Shown here one piece after another: positions 33,704-45,000 of a stretch of 64,000 bases of DNA. The first letter of the stretch is position 1. Each line of letters starts with the position of its first letter. The stretch covers positions 744,001 to 808,000 of the forward strand of contig VIIQ02000574.1 of NCBI GenBank assembly GCA_007449985.2, written 5' to 3'. The translations under genes and the position numbers were made by a program. The notes under the pieces are model-generated. The model searched no databases. It had not been told where the DNA came from and saw nothing but the letters and a program-made list of their open reading frames with translations. Source of the DNA: Desmodesmus armatus (Eukaryota; Chlorophyta; Chlorophyceae; Sphaeropleales; Scenedesmaceae).

Positions 33704-36700
33704 ATGGTGGCCAAGGTTTTCCGTCATGGGGTTGCGCAAGTGAAGGGCTGTGCGTTTGCAAGTGGCCTTCAATGTCGCCGTATTGTCTTGCCTAGCCTGC
33801 TGCGATCAAGCTGTTTCCTGCACGTCCTGACGTCAACAGGCCTGATCCTCTCCTCAAGAAGCAGCAGCACCCTCGGAAACGGCAGCAGCTTGGAACTTTC
33901 CAGGCTTGATGCAGTGCTCTTCAAGTCACAGGACAGGGCTGGCCAGGTCAGCCACGGATCTAGGGCTTGCTGCTGCCAGACTGTCCCCCCTCCTGTTGCT
34001 CCCTCCAACTGACTATATGCCGGTGGTGCTGCAGCTGCAGGTCCAGTACAGCAGTTGCACGCCCATCCTCACGATGTGTATCCAAGGTGTGGTACCTGCG
34101 CGTTATAAGCCCAGCAGCCAAGCTGCAGTGTTGGCTGGCAGCTGATGTTGCCGGTTGCCGGGTCACAGGTGGTACCTTGGACATTATTGGACTGCTGCTC
34201 AGCCGCCTATGCAACGTGTGTGACAGGGCCCATGCTCGCAGTATGTCGCCGCTAATGTTTGACATTGTACTGCAGAGGGCCATCAGGGCAGCGGCCACAA
34301 AGGAGGAAGGCCCAGCGTGGTTGTTGTCAGCGCAGCAGCTGCTCAAAAAAGTGCTGAACTCACAAGATGAGGGTGACGCACTGGTGGGTGTCTCTGTGTG
34401 TCTGTGCAGCGTTGCAGCAGCTCTGTGGCTACACTCGATGTACGGTTGCTGCAGCAACATTGGCTAGGGATGTGCACGTTGCCTTGCTGATGATGGATTG
34501 ATATGTGGCTGCTGCAGCAATCACTGAGCCGCAACCCCTCTCCTTCACAACCACGCAGGCCTCTACGCCAGCTTCCAGCACTGTGACCACCACTGTAGCC
34601 GCACCCACAGCCCAGACCAGCAGTGAGGCCCCCACTGAGGTCAAGAGTGATGACTACACAGAGGAGATGCAGGCCAAGATGGGCACCACCCTCACCTACA
34701 GGCATGAGGATGGCATCAACTGGAACCTGGTCACACCCGACCTCATCGTGGGCAGCTGCCTGCAAACGCCGGAGGATGCAGACAAGCTGGCAGCAGCGGG
34801 AGTGACCACTGTGTTCAGCTTGCAGGTGCGCGTGACACCTGCACCACTGGGCTTGCGCAGTTGTGTATGACTACCAGCATGATACAGCTACCTTGTTTGG
34901 GCGATACAGTCGGGGTTTGCTGAATCATACATGTGTGTCGACAGATGGAGTACTTGGGTACATGCAAGCTTGTGTGTGCGCCAGGTTGTGACCGCAATGC
35001 GCAAGAGGGCGCTCACTGGTCTGCTGCGGGGGGCTGTGGCTGGGCTGTTAAACACATGAGTTACAACCATGGCTGTGTGCTGTGGCTGCAGGAGGACTGT
35101 GACATGGAGTACTTTGGCATTGAGGTTTCACCCATCCAGCAGCGCTGCAAGGAGGTCGGCATCAAGCACGTGCGCTTCCCCGTGCGCGACTTTGACCCCT
35201 AGTGAGTGTCGATTGGCAGCATCAGTGTGCAGTCGTGTTTGCTTCATAGAGTGCATGGCCCAATACACCTGTTTGTGTCTTCAACTTGATGCTGTATGTT
35301 GAATTAGCACAGCAGGGTGCATGGCACAGCACACCTAATCGTGTCCCGAGCTTGCTGTTGCGTGTTGTTGCATGCGCAAAAGTGTCAATTGAGCTCAGCA
35401 ATCGTGCCTCACATGTGGCGTTTTGATGTGTGTGCCTGTCCGTAACCATGTAGTGACCTGCGGCAGAAGCTGCCCAAGGCGGTAACAGCACTGGCAAAGG
35501 CGCACAGCCCAAGGCAGGGCATCGCCTACATCCACTGCACTGCAGGTGAGATTGCCTGCAGACCTGCGGCCCAGTATGTACCATGGGTGCCCGGCTGCCA
35601 TCCTGCTCACTGCTGATGTTATATGTAGCATCTGCTGGGAATGTTGGTGCATTCAACGCCTTGCTGGCAGCTGGTTGCCAGACTGCCATCCTGCTCACTG
35701 CTGACATGTAGCAATTGGTGGGATGTGTTGACGGGTTCCATCCATTTGCCGGCAATGGCCTGCCAGCAAGGGGTTGAACCAGTCAACATACCACCAGTTG
35801 CTACATATCAGCAGTGAGCAGGATGGCAGCCTGGCACACCTGTTCCACGAAGCTGGCATTAGGATGGCCATGGCTAGCACAACCAGACCATGCCAGTTGC
35901 ATAATCCTGTTCACACATTCGTTTGTGGTCGTTCTTGGCATGATGCCAATTCACCATGGTGTGCTCAAGGGAGCACACCATGATGGGAGGGAGGGGGGAA
36001 GCAAAAAGCTATGTCAGCACACTGCCTTGCACTGTATGCAGGCTTGGGCCGTGCACCTGCCACTGCGCTGGCGTACATGTACTGGCTGCGGGGCTGGCAG
36101 CTGCCTGAGGCCTACGACACGCTCACTACCAAGAGGCGCTGCAGCCCACGCATTGAAGCCATCCGCGCAGCCACAGCAGACCTGCTCACCGACAGCAGGC
36201 CCTGCCAGCTGACTGTGGGCATCAGGCGGAGAGGGACAGCACAGACGTTCCAGGTTGGTAGCCACCACCTGCTGGCAGAGGGTCAGCGGCAAAAGTGCTG
36301 ACAGCTGGGCGCATGGACAGTTTGGTTGGCACACGTCGTGGTGTCGCAATTCCCTGCCTGGTTGGCTGTTGCCTAATGCTCTCAAGAATAGCTTTTTGTT
36401 GATGACAAGCAATCTGGTGTTGGTGTCGACAGCGGCGTGAGCTACTTGACACCGTCAGGTTGTCCCTGATGTTGACTTTGAGGGTTGTTGTGGTGTGTCT
36501 GTGTGCAGGTTGCTGGCCTGGACGTTGGGTGGCACACACTGCTGGACCTGCAGGAGAACCCCCAGACCAAGAGGCTGGAGGTCACACGGGATGTGCTGCC
36601 TGGCACATACACCTTCAAGTTTGTCGTGGACGGCCGCTGGGTGGCAAACCATGACTACCCCACTTACCTTGTGAGTAACATGCACCCTCCGCGCCTGTGC

Positions 36701-37393
36701 TGCCCGATGCACAGCTGATGCACGCAGTTGCGCTTACATGTTACAACGCCAGCAATCTGGTTTGCAGGGATCATAGTTAACTGCACACGTGCACGCTGTC
36801 TGATGCACGAGCCGCCATTATAAGTGTGCATTGCGTCCTTGACTGTGTATCCCAAAACACAGATTGCATCAAATGTGCTTACAGATGTAGCACTGTGTGC
36901 CTTGGGATGCGTGCAGGATGGCAACAACATCAACAACATCATGACAGTGCTGCCACGGGATGACAATGGTGGAGTGCGGGAGCGGTTGCTGTCACCCACA
37001 GGTGAGGCAGGCTGGGTTGTGGGCTTCACACTACACCTTGCTGTGCTGTGGAGTAGGACGCCATCCAAAGCCCCTTGCTGTTGGTGTGACTTGGGCCAGG
37101 CCTTCCCTGCTGATCACATTGCCAGGCTTTTGACACATGAAGCACGCAAGCCTGCTGCACACGCCTGAGGCTGTTGTGTTGTGAAATGCAATGCGTAGGA
37201 ACAGGCAACCCATGCTTCTGACAGTGGGGTTGCATGTGTTGCGTCTGCTGTTGCTTCCCTGTGCTCAGGCCAACTGCTGGAGGAGGAGCGCATTGAGCTG
37301 TCACACAAGCTGTGCCCTTGGGATACACACACGCGCACAATGCACCTCAAACCAGCTGAGGCAAAGGGTAGCAGCAATGGCACAGATGCATAA
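33704..37393 (+). CDS. SEX4: Phosphoglucan phosphatase SEX4 (DSP + CBM48)
   Basis: Plastid dual-specificity phosphatase that removes phosphate from starch glucans during starch breakdown. Exons: 33704-33946, 34129-34383, 34559-34825, 35092-35201, 35454-35545, 36042-36253, 36509-36670, 36917-37001, 37269-37393 (TAA); 1551 nt, 516 aa, all phases fit. The phosphatase P-loop [14 protein letters not shown] is split by an intron (Cys320, Arg326); [18 protein letters not shown] and [20 protein letters not shown] match SEX4 family blocks. The CBM48 glycogen-binding module follows ([43 protein letters not shown]), then the SEX4-type tail [12 protein letters not shown]. The first exon is Ser/Arg/Leu-rich like a plastid transit peptide. 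Exon 2 (85 aa, helical) has no counterpart I know in plant SEX4; exons 1-2 are assigned by phase and could belong elsewhere. Confidence 0.92.
35678..35834. mobile_element. Foldback MITE-like element in SEX4 intron 5
   Basis: Two ~60-bp arms, 35678-35738 and 35776-35834, are inverted copies of each other with few mismatches (arms start CCAGACTGCCATCCTGCTCA and, inverted, CCAGGCTGCCATCCTGCTCA). A further partial direct copy of the arm lies at 35596-35646. It has no coding capacity; this layout fits a non-autonomous foldback element. Target-site duplications were not established. Confidence 0.7.
35955..35982. repeat. 12-bp perfect hairpin in SEX4 intron 5
   Basis: CATGGTGTGCTC and GAGCACACCATG with a 4-nt loop, about 60 nt before the acceptor of exon 6. 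It may influence folding near that splice site; no function is shown. Confidence 0.75.
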
Positions 37394-37864
37394 CAGTTTC
37401 TTTCTTTGCGGATGTATCCTGCTTGCTCAGCCTTACTGGTTCTTTCATCCCAAATTGATGCTGCAATGCTGCCCGGCAGATGCTCAGCTGTCAGTCTGGG
37501 ACCTTGTGCTGCGAGCTTGTGCTTATCTGTGTGGTTGCTTGCCATTGCTCATCATTGTTCAGTCCAAGGTTGCTGATGCTTCAGGATACAGGCTGTGACA
37601 CCGAGCAAGGGTGTGGCCAAACTTCCAACCTGCATACTGTTGTGCCTCCGTTGTTTCAGAGCTGTTGCGGAGAGCTGTTGTGGTGTTGGCTTGTGCTGTT
37701 GTCAGAGCAGTTGAGGTTGTTACTACAGTTGTTGTGCTTTATGCTGACAGGCTGTGAGCATGCTGCCGCTGAGCGGGGGCTCTCTCTCCAGCTGTGTCAA
37801 ACAGTCCTTCTCAAAGTGCGGGATATGACGTCTGCAGCAGTGAACTGCACATGCATGTGCTGTG
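37394..37864. other. Convergent 3' flank, SEX4 / HPAT-like
   Basis: The two flanking genes converge here, so the stretch should hold both 3' untranslated regions. TGTTG/GTTGT-rich, with no supported gene. Confidence 0.4.
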
Positions 37865-40800
37865 TCATTGTGTTACAGATTGTAACGTGGGTAGGGTTGC
37901 TGACGCCTTGTTCATCTGCGTCAACATGTCTGTCAACAATTGGTGCAGCTCCTTGTTGATTCGCATGCCGTCTTGCAGCTTCCAGCCAACTTGCCAGGGC
38001 TGCGGCGGCAGCTGGAATTGCGGCACCTGCACACACAACCAAGAAAACACAGCCCAGGATGTGAAGCGATATCAAAGCATGTAGGGATGCAGGAAACATG
38101 GCAAACCACACCCAGGTGCTGGTGTACTCTGTCTGTTATGCCCAAAGCCATACGGCTCAGTCCACAGTGGGTCCACTTGCGCATTCAAAGCCAGACGTCT
38201 CCAACACAGCTCTGTTCTGTCTAGTCACTGGAGTAAGTCATTAGTTAGGACACACCACACCAAAACCCTACCAACAGCCACCTTCTGATGTCACCGGCGC
38301 TTGCATTCTGCTGCAATTCTGCCGCCCAGATGTGCCACTCACACTCCTCACCTTGAGTTCATGCTCCTTGGCTGTCCAGTCACGCTTATCAAACCTCCAC
38401 ACTTCCTTGTCATCCTTGAAGTATAGGGTGCCCCATGTGTAGTGCAGCATGGCTGCCTGGCCCAGCTCCCAGTTGTGGGGTGGTTGCGAGATCAGTTTGC
38501 TTTTTGGTGGCAGCTCATGCACCAGCTCGACCTTGTTCTTGTGCACAGACACACACCAGGCGTACATCTCACGCACCCAACCTGCACAAACAGGGCACGC
38601 AACAAAGTTGCCTGACTGGGATTTCAAAGGTCCTCATAATGTTCCAAATATACGGCTTTGTGAGAAATGTGCTGGTTGGGTGCAGTCCCATCAACTTTGT
38701 GCAGGGGCACCAATTGCTGACGAGCTGTACCCTATCACCCCGTTCGGCCAACCACCCAGCACTTCTGCGCCCGCTGACAGCAGAAACCACGCTGATGATG
38801 ACAACATGGCTGTCCTCAAGCACACCACAAATGAGCTCACAAAGCATATTTCAGGTCAACGCAATGCTGCCTCCAACCTGTTGCGCCACCTGCACCTGCT
38901 GGTGCAACCACACCACGACCCCCACGCACTGAGCGGCCACGTATACCCCCACATACCAACACCATCCAGCATGGTCTGCTCACCTAGAACCTTCTTCGCG
39001 TTTTCATTGCCCTCAATCCACGCCGTGTAGCGCTCCCAGTCGGGCCCTATCAACGCTAGCTCATGCGGCCGCAGCAGCACAGGGGCAGGTCCGCTGCGGG
39101 GTATCTTCTTGACATCACAGTCTGGACACATCTCCAGCATAACCTGCACACCAGCACATCACATCATACCATACCATACCATAGCACAGCAAAGCATAGC
39201 AGCACATCAGGAGCGTCAGCACATTGCCAGGACAACGCTGACTTTGGCACAGCGCCGGGGTGTCCTGGCACGTTGTCCTGACGACCATGCGGGTTTGCTG
39301 ACAGCCACCACCACCACCCGGTCACCACATGGAGTTGGGGACAGACAGCAGATGACAATCAGCCAAGTGGGCAAGAGCAAGGGCTATCCAGCAACTGGCT
39401 GCTTGCTGCAGTGGCAGTGGCTCTGCTGTAGTGCTTGTGGATGCTGGCCATTGATGCTGCTGGTAACACCCTCCAAACACGCCTGCTCCCCATGCTGCTA
39501 GTTCTTCGGCCGTCTATCCCAAGTCTGTCAAGCTGGTTGTCACCTTGGCTGCGTCTGGGTATGCTGGGTCGATGTAGTCATACTCAAAGCCATAGCCATG
39601 CACTGCCACATCATGCGCACTGCCTGGGAGCTGCACAGCATACAAACGGCACGTGCAGACAGGGACAGCTTCAGAGATGCGCATATTGTATGCCCTCTGC
39701 ATGGGCAGCATACCATGAGTGGTGCCTTACACTATCATTCAGTGCATTGGCAGTGGCCTTGCATGCACCATGCCTAAGAAAACAGCACACAGGCAATACT
39801 CCAGCAGCAGTCCTACAAGACTCATGACACATGCAATCACTTGTCCATTCGCGCCTCTACCCCGCAGCCGACCAGAAACAGCCCCGGCAGGGCACCCAGC
39901 ACCCTTTCCCTCCTTTTTCTGGCAAGCTCGCGTTTGGAAAAAGAACAGAAGGAGGGAGGGGCGCAACTCCCACCAGCTGGCAACACACACGGTGGTGGCA
40001 CCAGCCGGGCGAATCCAACTGGCCCCCGTTACCCTGCAGGTGGTGTGTGCTGAACACATGAGTGCGTGGCTCACCTGCATGGGCTTCATCCATGCGTAGT
40101 CACTCTCCAGCATGAGCAGCCAGGCCCCCTGTATGAGTTCAGGGTGCTGCTCTGCTGCCATGAGCCACTGCATCACAGCATTGGGCCGGTCCTTCACAGG
40201 GAACTCACACCAGGTGTCACACTCGGGCTGAAGGGGGTACGCACGGAACGTGGGGAACTGCGACAACATCAAGATGTCAGTCAGCAGGTCACACACGCAT
40301 CCATCTGCTGCTTGCTGCTGCTGAGGGGGACACCACGTCCCAGGGGCGTAGTAGGGGCGGGCATTATAGGGTGCTGCAGCAGGTGGCTTCAACAGGTTTG
40401 CTCCTATCTACTTTGCTCCTATCTGCCTTCGATCTTGCCCCCCCCCCCTCTTGGGGTCCCTGCTAGCAGAGATAGTATTGATGGTGGCTGCCGCACCTCT
40501 CCCACCAGGTCGTCGTCTGTTGTGCGGTGCATGATCCGGGTGAAGGCCTTGATGTTGTCACCACCAGGCATCTGCTGCACAAGCTTCATGGTGGCATACC
40601 TGCAGCACCACAAGCACAGCAATGGCGGTCAGGGCTGGGTGCACACCCGACAAACAGCCCTACATGTGTAGGCTGTGCCCCCGTTGGGCCAATGTGCTGG
40701 CTACACTGCACGGCTGCTACATCTAAGGTGTGTGTGATGCGCGTCAGGTGGCAAACTTTGGTCCGTCTACGTTGCACAGACACCCAGCACTGTGCACTTG

Positions 40801-41990
40801 CTTGACATCCATCAACATCCAAGCGTGGCCCCACTCACTGCTGCCTGCTGTGTCACCCACATGATGCGTGCTTGTATGTTCTGGTAGGGGCTGCCGTTGC
40901 CGGTCATCAGCGCGTGTATGCTGTTGCCCGGCAAAGTAGCTGCCCTGGTTTTGATTGCTGCCGTGATGCGCTCCGCCTCTGCCTTGGTCACTCCTGTCAC
41001 ACTGGATGTGCTGTACATGAAGCTTGAACGGGAACCACTGCCTTTGACAAATGTGGCCCTCTGGCCTGTGCTGCCGCTGCTTTGGCTGCTGGCTGGTGCG
41101 ACTGTTGTGGTAGGGGTGGTTGCTGATGTGCTGCTGGGGCCACCACTCTCACTCCAACTGCCGGGCAGCCTGTTGGTGTCCCTACTGCTGCTACTGGGGC
41201 CTGCTGTGTGCTGTGCTGACTGTGATGCCTGCACAGGAGCCACAGGAGACGTCAGCAGACAGTGGGGACTGCCCTCTGCTGTTGTGCAGAGCATGCACCA
41301 TGTGACCACCAGTGACAGTGTCATTTTTGAACTGACGGTACGATTGCCCCAGGCATCCCAATTCCTGCACTGGCAGGCAGGTTGTAGCGGCGTGTCCCTA
41401 CAGTTTCAAACAACCCTCACCTTGTGGCTGTGGGACCCTGCAGAGGCAGCAGGCATGCAGTCAGTGCACTCGCTGACTGCCTAGCCCAGGTGTACAAGGG
41501 GCATGTGGGGCATCCCTTACCTGATACATACAGGTGACTGAGGACAATAGCCTGCCATCAACAAAAACAAAACAGACATCATTAGCTGTCAAGCACCTAG
41601 TGCAGCATGGAAGGCATAGTACACCTTGCTTACCTGCTGGTGCCGCATGATCAGGTGCCCGAGAAACAAGCCGACCAAAAGGCCTATGCCAAGGGCTAAT
41701 GGGGCAGGTGTTCTGCCACTATTTTTGTGGTCAAGCCATCTAGACGCTACATCCCTGCTCACAACCATAGAGAGCCAACTGACCCAGCTGACAAGCAACT
41801 GCCAGGGGTTTGGACCCCCTTGTAGTAGCCAAGACGTGTGCGCAATAGCAACCAAGCAGGTGGATACAGTCTCTGCATAATGGGGTAGTGATGGGCTGCG
41901 TTGGACGTGGTGTTGCCTCTGAATGGGCCAGTTACTAATAGTTGGTTGGCAACAGACAAACGCGGAAAGTTGGCAAATGGCACGGCTCAT
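37865..41990 (-). CDS. Hydroxyproline O-arabinosyltransferase-like (HPAT/SGT1 family)
   Basis: Golgi type-II glycosyltransferase, related to plant HPATs that add arabinose to hydroxyproline in cell-wall glycoproteins and signalling peptides. Ten exons: 41990-41634, 41551-41521, 41437-41421, 41228-40861, 40599-40497, 40257-40075, 39630-39544, 39143-38984, 38581-38352, 38026-37865 (TGA); 1698 nt, 565 aa, all phases fit, including a 17-nt and a 31-nt exon. A membrane anchor (LALGIGLLVGLFLGHLIM) follows ~97 residues, then a Ser/Thr-rich stem. Family blocks: QARIMYATMKLVQQMPGG, FTRIMHR, LMLESDYAWMKP (the ESD replaces the EPD of plant HPATs), GWVREMYAWCVS, LHYTWGTLYF, VWRFDKRDW and the C-terminal PPQPWQ ... 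INKELHQLLTDMLTQMNKA. The acceptor substrate cannot be predicted. Confidence 0.9.
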
Positions 41991-42087
41991 GTCCTCAGAC
42001 GTGCCTGTTCAATGCTCTTGCAAAGAGCAATCCATCAACCATCCTTGTCAGTAGAAATCTACATTCAACTGCTGCCCTGTTTGCGAC
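41991..42087. promoter_or_regulatory. 97-nt gap between divergent start codons
   Basis: HPAT-like (start 41990, minus) and the TCP11-family gene (start 42088, plus) are head to head with only 97 nt between ATGs. Unless one gene has an unseen upstream exon, both transcripts start inside this gap or overlap each other's coding sequence. Confidence 0.45.
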
Positions 42088-45000
42088 ATGGGGCAGCAGA
42101 CGCAGACAATGGAGAGGGCAGGATCTGCCTGCCTGGTATTTGATATCAAAGAGTTCAACCATGCGAAATTGCCAAAGCACGTGGAGAGTAAGTGGGGCCA
42201 CTTCCGACTGCGGAAGACAGCAACTGAGCGCTCCAGGGCAATGCGAACGGCAACGCACCGCATCTATTTGGCACTGGAGGTATGTTCCGATGCAACGTAG
42301 CGCGTTTGCGCTGCAGTGCACCTTGAATTGGGCGGGTGTGCCCCACCTGAAAATGCACAACTGTACATTCAGGCATCCGCGAGCGAGCTCTTTGCCTAGT
42401 TGCGACGAACTAGCAATTTGTTTTGTAAAAGAATCGTTGTTGTGACATACTGCACACCCTGCGGTCCTGGGTTAGCCTGAAATAGAACTTGGTGGCTGGG
42501 CCAGGCTGGTGGGTGAGTGTGCCAAGTACTTTGTGGTGCCCAGACACAGGTGCAGGTCTTGTCGTGCCATAAAACACATTATACACATACCAACGTCAAG
42601 TCATCCTTGTGCTTGTGCAGAGCTCGTCCTCCCGCAGCCGGTCTCCCTGCAGACTCCGCCAGTCCTCTCTGGCAGACATGCGCAGCAAGGCTGCCGAGGC
42701 TGCTGCCAGCCTCGGTGCAGCACAGGCAGAGAGCGACAGCACATCGTCCCTGGCAGCTCGCTTGCTGTCGCACATGGAGGCAGCCACACAGCGCCGCCAA
42801 GAGGCTCTTGAGCTGAGGAAATCTCGCTCTGCAGCCAAGCAGGACCTGCTGCTGCAGCGCCTGGTGAGTCCATTGGAGCTGCATTGTGGCTTTGGAGATA
42901 CATGCAGGGAAAACTGCCATGCCGAATCGGCATCCTGCCTGTTCCCAGTGTTTCTTCTCTTTATGCGCACGCACCAAGGACAGCCAGGGCAGCCTTGGTG
43001 TTGTTGCATTGCTATCCGATGGCATTGCCCCCAGTGGGGCCATAGGGCAGTGGGTGGTTTGTGCCACACTGAGTGCTCCCTGAGCTTCAACCCGTTTGTC
43101 TCAAATCACTGACCTCCTTGAAGAGGCGACCCCTACCCTCGCCAGTGCACCTTGACAGCACCTGTGACAAGCTTTGTGCCTGACAAGCGGTCATGTTTGT
43201 GTTGCTGCAGGGTGCCTCTGGCGCTGTCACCAGTGAGACGCAGCGCCGCCAGGCGTTCCTGCAGCAGCTGCGCAACCGCCTGGCCAACGCCACCGCAGAT
43301 GAGGAGGCAGCCCAGGTCCTGGCCCACGGGCCTGAGCAGCACCTGAAGAGGCTGGTGACCAAGCATGGCATGGAGGACTGGATGCAGGTGCGGGCAGCGC
43401 AGACGCAAACTGCCAATGGCAGTGGCCGCTGATGGGTTTCTCACCTCTCAAATGATGGCTCCTCCAGCTAGTGTGCTGCCAGCGACAGTTTTGCTGATGC
43501 TAGTACAGCTGCCAGTCGTTCGAGCTCTGTCACGCTGAGTGCTGCGTCCGACGTTTGAGTCAAAGCTGGGACTGCATGCCCGCCAACCCACCATCAAAAA
43601 TCCAAACTCAACTACCGACTGCGTCAACTGCTGCAGGCACTGTCCCCCAAGACCGCCCACAAGGCCGCCACCTTCCGCGTGACCCGCAGCAGCAGGCGCC
43701 TGCAGCGCTCCTGGCGCTGCTTCGCCAGCAAGCACAAGCCCACCAGCCAGCTGGCACAGGCCTTCATGGAGCAGGGGGTGGCAACACTCAAGCAGCAGCA
43801 GGACCAGGAGGCAGCAGCAGCTGAGCCTGAGGCAGAGCCAGAGCCAGAGGCCGAGGCTGATGCAGTGCCCACATCAGGCTTTGTGATGATTGGGGGTGTG
43901 GGCAGCATCAAGACATCCAGCAAGCATGAGTGCTTTGAGGACTTTGCTAAGAAGCTGCAGTCACCCACTACACTCAAGACTGCTCAGGTGTGTTGCGGGC
44001 ACTGGTAGGGTAACTTGAAGAGAAGGGCGTGCACAAACAACAGCAGCATGTGTGGCTGACGATAGGTCTTTATCGGCATCTTGTACAGGAGCTTGCCAAA
44101 GACAATTCACCAGGCATCAACTGAAGTTATGCGTCATCACATGCCAACGACACAGGGGCTGACAGCGCACAGTTGCGTCAGTTGACAGTCGCCACTGGAC
44201 CCTGCTGACGCCTGTTCAACCACGTGTGGCAGTAGACCAAGCATATCATGGACCAAGGCCATGTCTGAGGCATGATGACAGGTCCTCTGCCAAACTGCCC
44301 CCCCCCCCAGCGTGTTGCACCTGTGGACAACCAGAGGATGCCTGCCAGGCTCGGAACAACCCCATTGACTATTCTCAATTGTGTGTGCTCTGTTGCTGTG
44401 CGCAGGCCCTGCTGCGTCGTCTTGAGAAGCGTCTGTCTGCAGGCGGTGTGACCTCTGACGCTGCCGAGTCCCTGCTGCGCCAGCTGAGCCCATCTGCCCC
44501 TGCAGGCAAGCAGCTGGAGCGCTACCCTGTGCGCGTCATGCTGTGTGCATACATGATCAAGGAGCACCCAGAGGTGGTCTTCAACAGTGTGGTGAGTGGG
44601 CAGGGGCTTGCGCTCTGAAAGCACTATTGCTACGTGTACTATCGGCAGTTTCACTCAACCCCCAACAGTGTGGTGAGCTGGCCGGAGCTGTGCTAGTCAG
44701 ACAGTCAAATCCAGCGTGACACTGCACTTGCACAGGGTAGCTGACCTGAGCTGAGCTGCTGCTGGCTGCGAGAGGACAGCTTGCTGGTGTTCATTGTTGA
44801 AGCCTGACACTGTCTGCCTGTTGTGTCGGAGCCTGACAGGCAGGAAGGTCCCATCAGGCATGCTGTGACGTCACCATGCGTGGTTCGCTATGTCATAAGC
44901 GGATGTGTTGTGCTGTGCTATGCTGTGTCTTGCTCAGGGTGACATTGAGGCCCGCCTGTCGGCAGCAGCACACCGCATGCTGGACGCATTCGAGACCCTC

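Noticed and set aside
40812..40860. Extension of HPAT-like exon 4 to the GTGAGT donor at 40838
   Set aside because: That donor would give the wrong phase for the next exon; the donor at 40860 (CAT|GTGGGT) restores the family motif RIMYATMK.
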